60,344 nt of DNA from Deltaproteobacteria bacterium (GTDB lineage: Bacteria; Desulfobacterota; B13-G15; RBG-16-54-18): assembly GCA_019308925.1 (NCBI GenBank), contig JAFDHG010000001.1:1-60344 (forward strand), read 5' to 3'. Numbering within the stretch: position 1 is the stretch's first letter; every line of letters begins with the position of its first letter. Shown here piece after piece: positions 16,790 through 25,010 of the stretch. A model generated the notes under the pieces. It did not search any database, was not told the DNA's origin, and was given only the letters and a program-made list of their open reading frames with translations. Position numbers and translations under genes: made by a program.

Positions 16790-16814
16790 TATAAAGTAAA
16801 GTGTTGACCCCAAT
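16790..16814. repeat. Right 25-bp inverted repeat of the RAYT unit
   Basis: This is an exact inverted copy of 15803-15827. It lies just upstream of the transposase start, so it may also carry the promoter or operator of the gene. Confidence 0.85.
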
Positions 16815-16880
16815 TCTCCCAATTCTCCTGCCTATGGCTTTTTGGGTCACCTTCTGGGGATCTTTTAAATATGGCCGTGG

Positions 16881-17576
16881 CTATCGCTCAGCACCCCGAT
16901 CTTCATGACCACCTCCTCGTCTGCCATCCAAGACCTCCTGTAGAATTCTGAGGTCTTTGATGACCCCAGGACCTCCCCTCTCACCATTTCGGTCGAGATA
17001 AAAGGCGACTATCCCCATCCCCCTGGGGATCTGATAGTCGAACTCCCAATGGTCCCCTACATGGATCAACTCTTGGGGGCAAACCCCTAAGGCACCGCAT
17101 ATCTGGCGGTAAAACTCATGGCTCTTCTTCACCAGGCCGAAGTCGGAGGTGGCGGAGATGATCCTATCGAAGTAACCTGCCAGAGCACCCTCCCTCATCT
17201 CCACCTCGATGAACTCACGGGCGGCATTGGAGAGGACGATCAGGGAGTACTTCTCCTGCAGCCGGGTTAACACCTCATGGACCTCTGGATATACCTGCAC
17301 CTGAGGCGAGTATCTCTTCAGCAGGTCCTCCCATCCCCCTGGTAGATCCAGATGTTTGAACCAGTATCCGATATCGTACCACTCCAGGGCCCCATCCCCC
17401 ACCTTACGGTACTCCTGCAGGACCAGCTCTTGGGCCTGGGACAGATCCAGCCCTTTTCTCCGGGCGTAGAGCTCTGGGATTCCCTGGTGCCAGACCAGAT
17501 CGGTGAACTCGGGATCGACCAAGGTTCCATCCATGTCAAAGGAGATATGCCCTATCCGCCTCTTTTTTTTACCCAC
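16881..17576 (-). CDS. HAD-superfamily hydrolase (phosphatase-like)
   Basis: This 231-residue protein has the HAD motifs in order: FDMDGTLVD (nucleophile Asp14, acid Asp16), VLSNAA (motif II), a lysine in the GLVKKSHEF segment (motif III) and VGDHWEFDYQIPRGMG (motif IV). The helical cap between motifs I and II places it in the subfamily I phosphoglycolate-phosphatase/haloacid-dehalogenase group. The substrate is unknown. The GTG start at 17576 follows AAGGGG. It is the last gene of the minus-strand run that begins with the radical SAM gene, 46 bases after the permease. Confidence 0.85.
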   Translation of the reverse strand: MGKKKRRIGHISFDMDGTLVDPEFTDLVWHQGIPELYARRKGLDLSQAQELVLQEYRKVGDGALEWYDIGYWFKHLDLPGGWEDLLKRYSPQVQVYPEVHEVLTRLQEKYSLIVLSNAAREFIEVEMREGALAGYFDRIISATSDFGLVKKSHEFYRQICGALGVCPQELIHVGDHWEFDYQIPRGMGIVAFYLDRNGERGGPGVIKDLRILQEVLDGRRGGGHEDRGAER

Positions 17577-17622
17577 AGCAACCCCTTGTCATATCTTAAT
17601 CTATCCCTTACCAAGGCCCTTT

Positions 17623-18546
17623 TCAACCCCCAAGTCTGATCCTGGGGTCCACCCATCCATAGATGAGGTCGGTCAGGAGGTTGACCAGCACATAGCTGAA
17701 GGAGATAAACAGGACACAGCCCTGGACCAGGGGGTAGTCCCTTGCCTCAATGGCGTTGATCAGCAGCGTCCCTATCCCGGGCCAGGAGAAGACGTTCTCG
17801 GTGATGATGGCCCCTGAAAGGAGGGCCCCGAACTGCAACCCCATCACCGTGATGATGGGGATCAGGGCATTGCGCAGGGCATGCTTCAGGATCACCTTCC
17901 ACTCGGGCAACCCCTTGGCCCTGGCCACGGTGAGATAATCCTCTCCCAATCGTTCCAAGAGGCTGGAGCGGGTCATGCGGGAGAGGATGGCCGCCAGGGC
18001 GGTCCCCAGGGTAATGGCAGGCAACACTAGGCTCCCCACCCCCCCTCTGCCCGAGACCGGGAACCAACCGAGCTCGAGGGAAAACAGAATAATGAGCAAT
18101 GGCCCCAGCCAGAAATTGGGCATAGAGACCCCCAACAAGGAAAAGAAAACGGCGGCGTTATCCAAAGCGGTGCCTTCCCGCAAGGCGGAGACGATCCCCA
18201 GGGGGATGGCGATCAGGCCCGCTACTAGGAAGGCGGCTAGGGCCAGTTCGAAGGTGGCTGGGACCCTCTCGGCAATCACCTGTGTCACCGGCCGACGATA
18301 AAAATAGGAGTCCCCCAGATCGCCCTGCAAGACCCCCTTGATGAACCGGCCATATTGGATGTGCAAGGGGAGGTTTAGCCCCAACTCCTCCCGGAGGGTT
18401 TCCTTATCCGCCTGCTGGGCCGTCTCACCCAACATCACCTCCACTGGGTCTCCCGGAATCATGTGGAGGAAGAAAAAGACGAGGGTAATGGCCCCCATGA
18501 CGGTGGGGACTAAGACGGACAACCTCCTCAGGCAAAACCCCCTCAA
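17623..18546 (-). CDS. ABC transporter permease, peptide/nickel type (DppB-like)
   Basis: This is an inner-membrane permease of the DppB/OppB family, 307 residues and six hydrophobic segments. It has the N-terminal signature LRRLSVLVPTVMGAITLVFF, the HMIPGDPVE loop and the EAA-type cytoplasmic loop (DYLTVARAKGLPEWKVILKH). I chose the TTG at 18546: it overlaps the upstream stop (TTGA), follows GGAGGGAGAGG, and gives the usual N-terminus. A start at 18606 would add 20 unrelated residues. No DppC partner or ATPase gene is adjacent, so the rest of the transporter must be encoded elsewhere. Confidence 0.9.
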   Translation of the reverse strand: MRGFCLRRLSVLVPTVMGAITLVFFFLHMIPGDPVEVMLGETAQQADKETLREELGLNLPLHIQYGRFIKGVLQGDLGDSYFYRRPVTQVIAERVPATFELALAAFLVAGLIAIPLGIVSALREGTALDNAAVFFSLLGVSMPNFWLGPLLIILFSLELGWFPVSGRGGVGSLVLPAITLGTALAAILSRMTRSSLLERLGEDYLTVARAKGLPEWKVILKHALRNALIPIITVMGLQFGALLSGAIITENVFSWPGIGTLLINAIEARDYPLVQGCVLFISFSYVLVNLLTDLIYGWVDPRIRLGG

Positions 18547-20408
18547 TCCTCTCCCTCCAACATCTGGGCGAGCCTCTCCTGAAAGACCACCCTCTTGAGA
18601 CACCAAGGGAGTTCACCATAAACCCTTCTTTCCGGAGGGTGAAATCCCAAGACCTTATAGATGAGATAGCCATGGGGTACCTCTATCACCGGGGTGATCT
18701 CCCCCTCCTGGAAGGAAGAGATGATCTCGGCAAGATCCCAACCATCCTGGAGATAGACCCTATCCTGGACCCCCCCCAATCCCGCTGTGATCCCTTGTGA
18801 ACATTCCCTGGCCACCTGGGAGAATTCCTCCCCTTCCATAACCCTTCGGTAGGCCTCCTGGATGACCATATAGGCCTCTTCCCGCGTCTTGGGTCCATCC
18901 TTGGGATGGACATAGCGAAAGATCACCTGGAGGTCAACGCTGGGTGGCAAGAGGACCTCTTCGTCCGGGCAGGGTTGGGCCTTATGATAGAGCTCTTGCG
19001 TCATGACCTCATAGAGGGCCACCTCTTCCCTCAGCCTCTCACAAAAGCCATCCTCCTCCATCCCCAATCGTCTCAGCAGGGCCTGATAGTCCTCAAAAGA
19101 GAAGAACTGCTTTTTTAGGGAACGCCAAAAGATCTCGGCACCATCAGCATCAAAAAGTGGAGGGGGCGGGTTGGCGTCCTTGGATCCCCTCCCCTTTACA
19201 CGGGGGAGGGAGGCGTGGCGATGGTGCAGGGAGGTCCTTACTTGGCAGATATACCCCTCATCCTGTTCCCTCATCCCTTGATAGGAGAAATAGGAAAAAC
19301 CGTTGATCCCTATCCCTTTGAGCCCCTCCACCTCCTGCTGGATCTGGGCAGGGGTCTTGATCCAGGCCCCCAGCCCGGCGAATACCATCCCCGCCTTCTC
19401 CCTCCTCTTGGCCTCGGCCATCTGGGCCACCACCCGCGTTTGATCCCCGTGGTAGGCCATGGGAACGACCAAATCCATATATCCCTGGGCGAGCCAGGTG
19501 GGCCAGTCCTGCCCTTTGAGATAATAGGCCACCTGGGGGTCAGGGAGCACCGCCGCAGAGAGGATGACCTGAGGCCTGATGGCCTTCACCTCCCTGTGGA
19601 TATCCCTCACGAGCTCGGTAATATAGTGGCTTCTTGTCTCCGCCCAAAGGGAGTAATAATAGTAGTGCCAGCGCAGGTGCAGGGGGAGCCTTCCTTGAAT
19701 AAACCTCTCGGGCAAGGGGTTTTTCACCCAGGAGGAAAGCAGCCGGGGGTCCACCCCCCAGCGCCGGACAAACGCCTCCACAGCCTCCTTGTTAAAACCC
19801 CAGTGGGGTCCTGGATAGCGGATGAAGTCGAGGTGTACCCCATCCACATCATATCCCTTGACCACCTCTTTGCATACCTGCAGGAAATAATCCCGGACCT
19901 GGGTGTTAGCGGGATCAAGGTATATACCCTCGCTGGGCTCCTTGGCCCTTTCATATGGATCGTATTGGGCGAGGTTGCGCCCCTCCTCGTCCACGATCAA
20001 CCACTCTGGATGGCGGTTAACCACGTGCTCTAGGGAAAGGGGGTAAGGGGGAGGATAAGGCCATACATAAAAGCAGTTGAGCCAGGCGTGTATCTGCAAC
20101 CCTGCGGCATGCCCCCGCTGCAGGATATAGCTCAGGGGATCGTATTTGCAGGGTGTATCTGCCAGGACCTCGGCCCATGGATCAATCTGGGAGCGATAGT
20201 AGGCATCCCCTCGGCCGTGGACCTGCACAAAAAGGAGATTGAACCTCCCCCGTCTGGCGTCCTCCACGATCTCATTTAGCACTGTGGGGGAGGTCAGCCG
20301 ATACCTCACCACCCATATGCCTCTGCCCTCGTGCGGGAAGCAGCCGCTGATGGCAAGGGAAAGGAGGACTATCACCTGAAAGACAAAGAAACGACGCAAC
20401 TTCATCAC
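18543..20408 (-). CDS. Lipoprotein fusion: GHL10 glycosidase-like domain plus parvulin PPIase domain
   Basis: This 621-residue protein has a lipoprotein signal (LSLAISGC, Cys23). Residues ~28-385 are a TIM-barrel of the GHL10/DUF187 (YngK-like) family, with a conserved strand VDGVHLDFIRYPG (188-200), YLDPAN and VVPMAYHGDQ. Residues ~491-595 are a SurA/PpiC-type rotamase domain (DLQVIFRYV, EGEEFSQVARECSQG, GEITPVIEVPHGYLIYKVL). GHL10 proteins are thought to cleave cell-wall-related glycans; parvulins isomerise prolyl bonds in exported proteins. I do not know of this domain combination as an established family. Its start overlaps the upstream binding-protein stop by four bases and its end overlaps the permease, so it is coupled to a peptide-uptake system. 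Confidence 0.85.
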   Translation of the reverse strand: MMKLRRFFVFQVIVLLSLAISGCFPHEGRGIWVVRYRLTSPTVLNEIVEDARRGRFNLLFVQVHGRGDAYYRSQIDPWAEVLADTPCKYDPLSYILQRGHAAGLQIHAWLNCFYVWPYPPPYPLSLEHVVNRHPEWLIVDEEGRNLAQYDPYERAKEPSEGIYLDPANTQVRDYFLQVCKEVVKGYDVDGVHLDFIRYPGPHWGFNKEAVEAFVRRWGVDPRLLSSWVKNPLPERFIQGRLPLHLRWHYYYYSLWAETRSHYITELVRDIHREVKAIRPQVILSAAVLPDPQVAYYLKGQDWPTWLAQGYMDLVVPMAYHGDQTRVVAQMAEAKRREKAGMVFAGLGAWIKTPAQIQQEVEGLKGIGINGFSYFSYQGMREQDEGYICQVRTSLHHRHASLPRVKGRGSKDANPPPPLFDADGAEIFWRSLKKQFFSFEDYQALLRRLGMEEDGFCERLREEVALYEVMTQELYHKAQPCPDEEVLLPPSVDLQVIFRYVHPKDGPKTREEAYMVIQEAYRRVMEGEEFSQVARECSQGITAGLGGVQDRVYLQDGWDLAEIISSFQEGEITPVIEVPHGYLIYKVLGFHPPERRVYGELPWCLKRVVFQERLAQMLEGED

Positions 20409-21922
20409 CTCTCTATACAGAGGTCTTTTAAGGAGGTATATTCCCCACCAGCATAGACCTGGAACCCCCTAAACCCCTTCCTGATGACCACCAGGTTGTC
20501 CCTGTACCAGAGGCTGGTATATACTGTATCCTCTGCCAGGATCTTCTGGATGCGGCTGTACAGCCTTTTGCGCCGCCCTTTATCGACGGTGCGCCTCGAG
20601 ACTTCCAGCAGCCTATCCACCTCTGGATTGCAGTATTGGCCACGATTGGCACCATTGGGGGGGAGGCTACTGGAGTGAAAGAGGTAATAGAATATATCCG
20701 GGTCCACCACCCCTATCCAGCGCAGGGAGTATACCTGGAAGTTGCCCTTTTTGATATCATCGAAGAAGGTCCCCCATTCAAAGCTGCGCACATCCAGACC
20801 GACTCCCACCCTCTTCAGATACCCCTTTATGATCTGGGCGATCTCCTTGGACTCCATATCGGTGGATGTCTTAAAGGAAAGGGAAAACCGCATCCGGGGG
20901 CCGTCCCCGTCGGGATCAAGAAAGCCAGCCGCATCCAAGAGCTTCTTTGCCTGCTGAGGGTCGTAGTTATACCTCCTTACATCCCCCTCGTAGGCCCAAT
21001 GTAAGGGGGACAGTACTACCCCATCGGCCTTCATTGCCAGGCCCTTGAGGGTATGGGTGATGATGGCGTCTCTGTCGATGGCATGGGAGATGGCCTGACG
21101 TACCTCCTTGTGCCTCAAGATGGGGTCAATCAAGTTGTAGCCCAGATATTGATAGGTAATCCCCCCCTCCTTGATGACCCGTACGCCCGGGATCCTTCGC
21201 ATAAATTTTACCGCATAGGCGGGCACACAATTTTGCAACAGATCCACCCCTCCCTTTTTCATCTCCATCAAACGAGTGGTGGTGTTGGCCAGGATCCGGA
21301 ACTGAACCCAGTCGATCCTCGGTCTCCCCCTGAAGTAGTTGGGTTTTGCAACCAGCACGATCTCCTCCCCTGGTCTCCAGACCTGAAGGGAAAAGGGACC
21401 CGATCCAACGGGTGGGGATTTGCACCGAAAGGGGCTCCCCTGGGGGACGATCCCCACCGTCAGGGCATAGGGGAAGGAGACGTAGGTATCCTTTAAGATG
21501 AATTTCAAGGTATATCTTCCGATGACCTCGATATGCCTCACAGATCCATAGGAACCCCTTTTGGGGGAGCCGTTTTGTGGATCCATGATGAAAGAAAAGG
21601 TGGATCGCACATCCTCGGCCGTGACCTCCCTGCCATCATGAAATTGCACCCCCTTGTGCAGCCGGAGGAGATAGGTGACCTCATCCAGTTGGGACCACGA
21701 ACAGGCCAGGTCGGGGACCAATCGCCCCTTATCATCCAACTGCAGCAGCGAACTGTAGAGGAGGGGAGCTATACGCGAGGCCCTCGCCCCTACCGCAAAA
21801 CGGGGGTCTAACGTGGATATGCTCCCATCGAGCCCTACCCTTATCCCCTTTCCAGGCAGAGCCCCCCTCGATCCACAAGCCAGCAACAGGAAGAGGGGGA
21901 GGATGAGAATGAATCTGCTCAT
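20405..21922 (-). CDS. ABC transporter substrate-binding lipoprotein, family 5 (DppA/OppA type)
   Basis: This is a periplasmic oligopeptide/dipeptide/nickel-type binding protein, 505 residues. It has a short lipoprotein signal (LPLFLLLACGSRG, Cys at ~16). Family landmarks are STLDPRFA, then DEVTYLLRLHKGVQFHDGRE followed by TAEDV, PVGSGPF, and RQAISHAIDRDAI. It overlaps the GHL10-PPIase gene by four bases, and the permease follows. A peptide or muropeptide substrate is an inference from the fused glycosidase neighbour. Confidence 0.92.
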   Translation of the reverse strand: MSRFILILPLFLLLACGSRGALPGKGIRVGLDGSISTLDPRFAVGARASRIAPLLYSSLLQLDDKGRLVPDLACSWSQLDEVTYLLRLHKGVQFHDGREVTAEDVRSTFSFIMDPQNGSPKRGSYGSVRHIEVIGRYTLKFILKDTYVSFPYALTVGIVPQGSPFRCKSPPVGSGPFSLQVWRPGEEIVLVAKPNYFRGRPRIDWVQFRILANTTTRLMEMKKGGVDLLQNCVPAYAVKFMRRIPGVRVIKEGGITYQYLGYNLIDPILRHKEVRQAISHAIDRDAIITHTLKGLAMKADGVVLSPLHWAYEGDVRRYNYDPQQAKKLLDAAGFLDPDGDGPRMRFSLSFKTSTDMESKEIAQIIKGYLKRVGVGLDVRSFEWGTFFDDIKKGNFQVYSLRWIGVVDPDIFYYLFHSSSLPPNGANRGQYCNPEVDRLLEVSRRTVDKGRRKRLYSRIQKILAEDTVYTSLWYRDNLVVIRKGFRGFQVYAGGEYTSLKDLCIER

Positions 21923-21929
21923 ATGGGTT

Positions 21930-22352
21930 TTAAGGTGGAAGGTCTTGAGAGAGATAGGTGAAGTAGGGCTCGGGGATGGTTCTAGACCTCCCTTCGGTAT
22001 CTACGCAGAGGTGTTTGGTCTCCCCCTCCACCAAGGTCTGCCATGTCTTCTTTCTCAACACCAGATATCTGAAGACTACCGAGCGCCTCTGAAGGACACC
22101 TAAAGAGGTCCTCACCGTGATCAACTCATCGTACCTAGCGGGCTGCCGATACTTGCAGTGGGCCTCGGCCACCACTAGGCGGTAGCCTAGCTCCTCCAGT
22201 TCAAGGTAATTGAAACCCCTCTGGCGGCAATACTCGGATCTGCCCATCTCGAACCAGACCAGGTAATTGGCGTAGTAGACCACCCCCATGCGATCGGTCT
22301 CTGCATAGCGGACCCTCAGCTCGAACTCTACGTAACCGTCTCGCCAGCTCAA
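21930..22352 (-). CDS. ybgC: Acyl-CoA thioesterase, YbgC/4HBT family
   Basis: This is a hot-dog-fold thioesterase, 140 residues. The active-site motif YAETDRMGVVYYANYLVWFE includes the catalytic Asp and the tyrosines typical of YbgC. Members hydrolyse acyl-CoA or acyl-ACP and associate with Tol-Pal or phospholipid metabolism in proteobacteria. The start codon is TTG at 22352 after GGAGATGGG. It lies 14 bases after the radical SAM gene and seven before the binding protein, so it is probably in the same transcript, although the functional link is unclear. Confidence 0.9.
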   Translation of the reverse strand: MSWRDGYVEFELRVRYAETDRMGVVYYANYLVWFEMGRSEYCRQRGFNYLELEELGYRLVVAEAHCKYRQPARYDELITVRTSLGVLQRRSVVFRYLVLRKKTWQTLVEGETKHLCVDTEGRSRTIPEPYFTYLSQDLPP

Positions 22353-22366
22353 CCCATCTCCTCTCG

Positions 22367-23239
22367 CTAAAGGGCCCGGAAGTAATCAGGACGCAGGAGG
22401 TTGGGGTCCCTTTTGGCCAACACCTCATGGATGAGTTTGAGGGTGGCATCCTTGTCCTTGGGCATCCTGGCCTTGATGGGAAGGTAATTGGAGGCATGGT
22501 TGGAGAAGAAGAGCCCATGCATCTCGGTATAGGCGATCATTATCCCTAACTCTTCGATCAATTCGAAGGGGGTCGGGAGGACGAACTCCCCCCTCTCTAT
22601 CTCTTCATAGATGGGGGTCCCGGGGACGATGATCAAGGATAAGGCCCCCACATAGTCAGGGTCCATCTCCGTAAGGATCCGGCCGGTGGCGATGGCATGC
22701 TCCTTACTCCTCTCCCTCCCCCCAATCCCCAACAAGACCGTCACAGAGAGCTTTATCCCCGCATCCTTCACCATCCTTCCCGCCTGCACCAACTTTTCAT
22801 AGGTGGTTCCCTTCCTCATCCTATCCAGGACCACCTGATCCCCTGATTCTACCCCCATGTAGATGATCTCGAGCCCCGCTTCCCTCAATTCCCGGAGGTT
22901 CTCCTCTGTTTTCTTCAGGACCCCCTTGGCATTGGCATAGACCCCCACCCTCCTCAGGTGTGGTAGTTTCCGATTGAGGTAGTCCATAACCTCCATCAAC
23001 CTCGGTTGGGGGACGATAAGGGCGTCACCGTCGGCCAGGAAGACCTTTTCTATGGCCCAGCCGAACTGGGCGGCCTCGTCAATGTCTTCCTTGATCTCCT
23101 GAGATGTCTTTATCCTAAACTTTTTGTCCTTATAAGAAGGACAAAAGGCGCATTTATTGTGTGAGCAACCCACCGTAATCTGGAGGATTAGGCTGTCTGC
23201 CTCGCTAGGAGGACGATATATGGTCCCTTCGTACTTCAT
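22367..23239 (-). CDS. Radical SAM protein (B12-independent, Elp3/HemN-like core)
   Basis: This 290-residue protein has the iron-sulfur/SAM motif CSHNKCAFC (CxxxxCxxC-like, spaced as C-x4-C-x2-C, with a further Ser/Asn pattern) following LILQITVG. The core barrel continues with VFLADGDALI, IYMGVESGDQVVLDRMRKGT (SAM-binding) and VLLGIGGRE. It has no extra C-terminal cluster or B12 domain. Related proteins are widespread, short and mostly uncharacterised. The start at 23239 (MKYEGTIYRPPSEAD) gives the common family N-terminus; an ATG five codons earlier lacks a ribosome site. It is the first gene of the minus-strand run. Confidence 0.88.
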   Translation of the reverse strand: MKYEGTIYRPPSEADSLILQITVGCSHNKCAFCPSYKDKKFRIKTSQEIKEDIDEAAQFGWAIEKVFLADGDALIVPQPRLMEVMDYLNRKLPHLRRVGVYANAKGVLKKTEENLRELREAGLEIIYMGVESGDQVVLDRMRKGTTYEKLVQAGRMVKDAGIKLSVTVLLGIGGRERSKEHAIATGRILTEMDPDYVGALSLIIVPGTPIYEEIERGEFVLPTPFELIEELGIMIAYTEMHGLFFSNHASNYLPIKARMPKDKDATLKLIHEVLAKRDPNLLRPDYFRAL

Positions 23240-23257
23240 ACTCGCTCGTCTCATAGG

Positions 23258-23370
23258 GTTCCAGGGGCCTAGGGGCCAATAGATACAGGGTTCCAGGGGG
23301 CCAGTGGTCGAGTGAAATACACTAGAACCCTAGGATCCTGGAATCCTTGAACCCTGTTTGAAGGTTGACC
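23258..23370. repeat. Dispersed intergenic repeat, copy 1
   Basis: Short palindromic phrases of the GGTTCCAGGGGCCTAGGGG and GGATCCTGGAATCCTTGAA type fill the gap between ftsB and the radical SAM gene. The right-hand phrase GAATCCTTGAACCCTGT recurs, with changes, near 40100 and 45455. It looks like a member of a family of imperfect intergenic hairpins. Confidence 0.5.
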
Positions 23371-23421
23371 CCTTGAATACTCTCAATTCCACCAATTGAA
23401 TGGGAGAAGATCCCAAAAAAA

Positions 23422-23745
23422 TTAATCCCCCGCCCTCTCCTTTTCAACCCCTTCGTCCTCGAAGATGAAGAGGATCTCGTTCTCCTTGATCAGACCCAGA
23501 TCCCTCCTGGCTACCGACTCCAGGTATCGGGGGTCCTCCCGCAGGCGTCTGATCTCCTCTTTAAACCTTTTATTCTCCTCTCGCATCTGGCTCACATCGC
23601 TGAGGATCCTGTCTCGTTCCTGCCGTAACTGGATAATCTTGACCACCCCCTTTTCCCCGAAGAGGGCAAAATACCACACCATCAAGATGAGTCCTATTAA
23701 AAAGATAAGGAGCCCCTTCTTTTGCGTCCTGAAGGCACGGTTCAT
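23422..23745 (-). CDS. ftsB: FtsB/DivIC-type septum formation initiator
   Basis: This is a single-pass membrane cell-division protein, 107 residues. It has a short cytoplasmic basic N-terminus (FRTQKKG), one membrane helix (LLIFLIGLILMVWYFALFG) and a periplasmic coiled coil (LRQERDRILSDVSQMREENK) ending in the DivIC-family REDPRYLESVARRDLGLIKENE motif. FtsB bridges FtsL and FtsQ in the divisome. The ATG at 23745 overlaps the tonB-like stop (ATGA); an earlier in-frame start would intrude into that gene. Its place at the end of an ExbB-ExbD-TonB operon is unusual. Confidence 0.88.
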   Translation of the reverse strand: MNRAFRTQKKGLLIFLIGLILMVWYFALFGEKGVVKIIQLRQERDRILSDVSQMREENKRFKEEIRRLREDPRYLESVARRDLGLIKENEILFIFEDEGVEKERAGD

Positions 23746-24569
23746 CTCAACACTGACCTCACAGAGATCACCCCCCACATCTCCACCTGGGGGACATCCT
23801 TAGGTAGCGGGTTGAACCTATACCTCTTGATGTATTTTATGGCTGCTAGGTCTACTGTGGCACCCCCCTTGACAAGGGGGATGACCTTACCCACCGTGCC
23901 ATTAGGGATGACCCAAAACTTAAGCAATACATCGGCCGCCACCGAGACCTTCACCTTAGGAGGAGGAGGGATATAGATGACCTTTCGGCTGGCCGCTGGC
24001 CCCTTTATCCCCAACTTGACGGTCTCCGGCAGCGGGAGGGGCCTCTTTGCCCTCTTGCTTCCTACTTCCTTCAGGCTGGCGATGATCCGCTTGGCCTCGA
24101 CATCCTCTGGCAGGGGGAGAGCCCCCCCCTTGACGTTTTTGGCCATGGGCCTGGGCGCATTGTAGATCTCACCCCGCCGCTCCTCCTTTTGCATTATCTC
24201 CTCCAATTCGTGATAAAAGCGGGAGGTCTTCAATATCCTCATCTTCTCTTGCTCATCCAATTTTTCGGCGGGAAAGAGGCTGACTCTAGGAATGGGTGGT
24301 TTACGCTCTTCGCTTAAACCCATCTCCGACAATCTCCTGAGCACCAGCTCATCCCTGATCCTCTGCACCGGGGTATCCTCCCATAGACCCATCTCCTCTC
24401 CTCCTCTTACCACATTCTTTTGCACGGGTTCCAGGTAGAGGTCTGCGGCCTTGATCATGGTCACCGGGATGAGGGACACCTTGGTTGGCTTCAAGAGATT
24501 GGGCACCGCCAACAGCACCACCAGATGGAGGAAAAAGGAAAAGAGGATGAAGGGGGAGATCCTCCTCAT
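23742..24569 (-). CDS. TonB-like energy transducer
   Basis: This 275-residue protein has an N-terminal membrane helix (ILFSFFLHLVVLLAVPNLL), a Pro/Lys-rich periplasmic middle and a C-terminal TonB-type domain (SVAADVLLKFWVIPNGTVGK ... AAIKYIKRYRFNPLP). TonB proteins carry proton-motive energy from ExbBD to outer-membrane partners. The start at 24569 is supported by GGGGAGTG directly upstream and gives the membrane helix at the N-terminus; a start at 24629 would add 20 residues overlapping exbD. It is downstream of exbD by 13 bases and overlaps ftsB by four. Confidence 0.85.
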   Translation of the reverse strand: MRRISPFILFSFFLHLVVLLAVPNLLKPTKVSLIPVTMIKAADLYLEPVQKNVVRGGEEMGLWEDTPVQRIRDELVLRRLSEMGLSEERKPPIPRVSLFPAEKLDEQEKMRILKTSRFYHELEEIMQKEERRGEIYNAPRPMAKNVKGGALPLPEDVEAKRIIASLKEVGSKRAKRPLPLPETVKLGIKGPAASRKVIYIPPPPKVKVSVAADVLLKFWVIPNGTVGKVIPLVKGGATVDLAAIKYIKRYRFNPLPKDVPQVEMWGVISVRSVLR

Positions 24570-24582
24570 CACTCCCCAAGTC

Positions 24583-25005
24583 CTATCTTCTTCCACCCTT
24601 TTTCTCCTTCGGCTGGGTGGCGATGGCAAGCCGATTCAACCCCGAGGTCTTGGCGGCACCCATTACTTCCACTACTTTCCCATGGAGGGCCTTGGCATCG
24701 GCCTGGATGATAATCAGGGTCTGGGGGTTCTTCTGAGCTACCCCTTTCAACCTCTGCTCCAACTCCTGTAAGGTGACCAGCCTCCTCTCCAAGAAGACCC
24801 TGTTGTCCTTGGTGATGACCACCCTCACTTCCTTCTTCTCACGGGTCACCTTCTCCGCTTCGGCCTTGGGAAGGTTGACCTTGATCCCAGGGGTCACTAT
24901 GAAGGTGCTGGCTAGCATAAAAAAGATCAAAAGCAGAAAGACCACATCCACCAAGGGGGTGATCTCAATCCGAGCATCATCTTTCCTAGGCTGTCTAAAC
25001 TGCAT
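24583..25005 (-). CDS. exbD: Biopolymer transport protein ExbD/TolR
   Basis: This 140-residue protein has one N-terminal membrane helix with the family signature RIEITPLVDVVFLLLIFFML; the Asp in PLVDVVF is the proton-pathway residue. The periplasmic domain (VVITKDNRVFLERR, LIIIQADAKALHGKVVEVM) follows. Together with ExbB it forms the proton channel that energises the TonB-like protein. The gene lies five bases after exbB. Confidence 0.93.
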   Translation of the reverse strand: MQFRQPRKDDARIEITPLVDVVFLLLIFFMLASTFIVTPGIKVNLPKAEAEKVTREKKEVRVVITKDNRVFLERRLVTLQELEQRLKGVAQKNPQTLIIIQADAKALHGKVVEVMGAAKTSGLNRLAIATQPKEKKGGRR

Positions 25006-25010
25006 TTTTT

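Larger units (their letters stand above)
15803..16814. mobile_element. RAYT-type transposase unit bounded by perfect 25-bp inverted repeats
   Basis: A 1012-bp unit contains only the Y1-transposase gene. It is bounded by exact 25-bp inverted repeats at 15803-15827 and 16790-16814 (core GGGGTCAACACTTTACTTT). The left repeat contains the transposase stop codon. No target-site duplication is visible beside the repeats. Classical IS200/IS605 elements have subterminal hairpins rather than terminal inverted repeats, so this organisation is not the textbook one. Confidence 0.7.

Noticed and set aside
19215-20033. 272-codon plus-strand frame
   Set aside because: It is fully antisense to the GHL10-PPIase gene; its His/Leu/Pro-rich translation is typical of a shadow frame.
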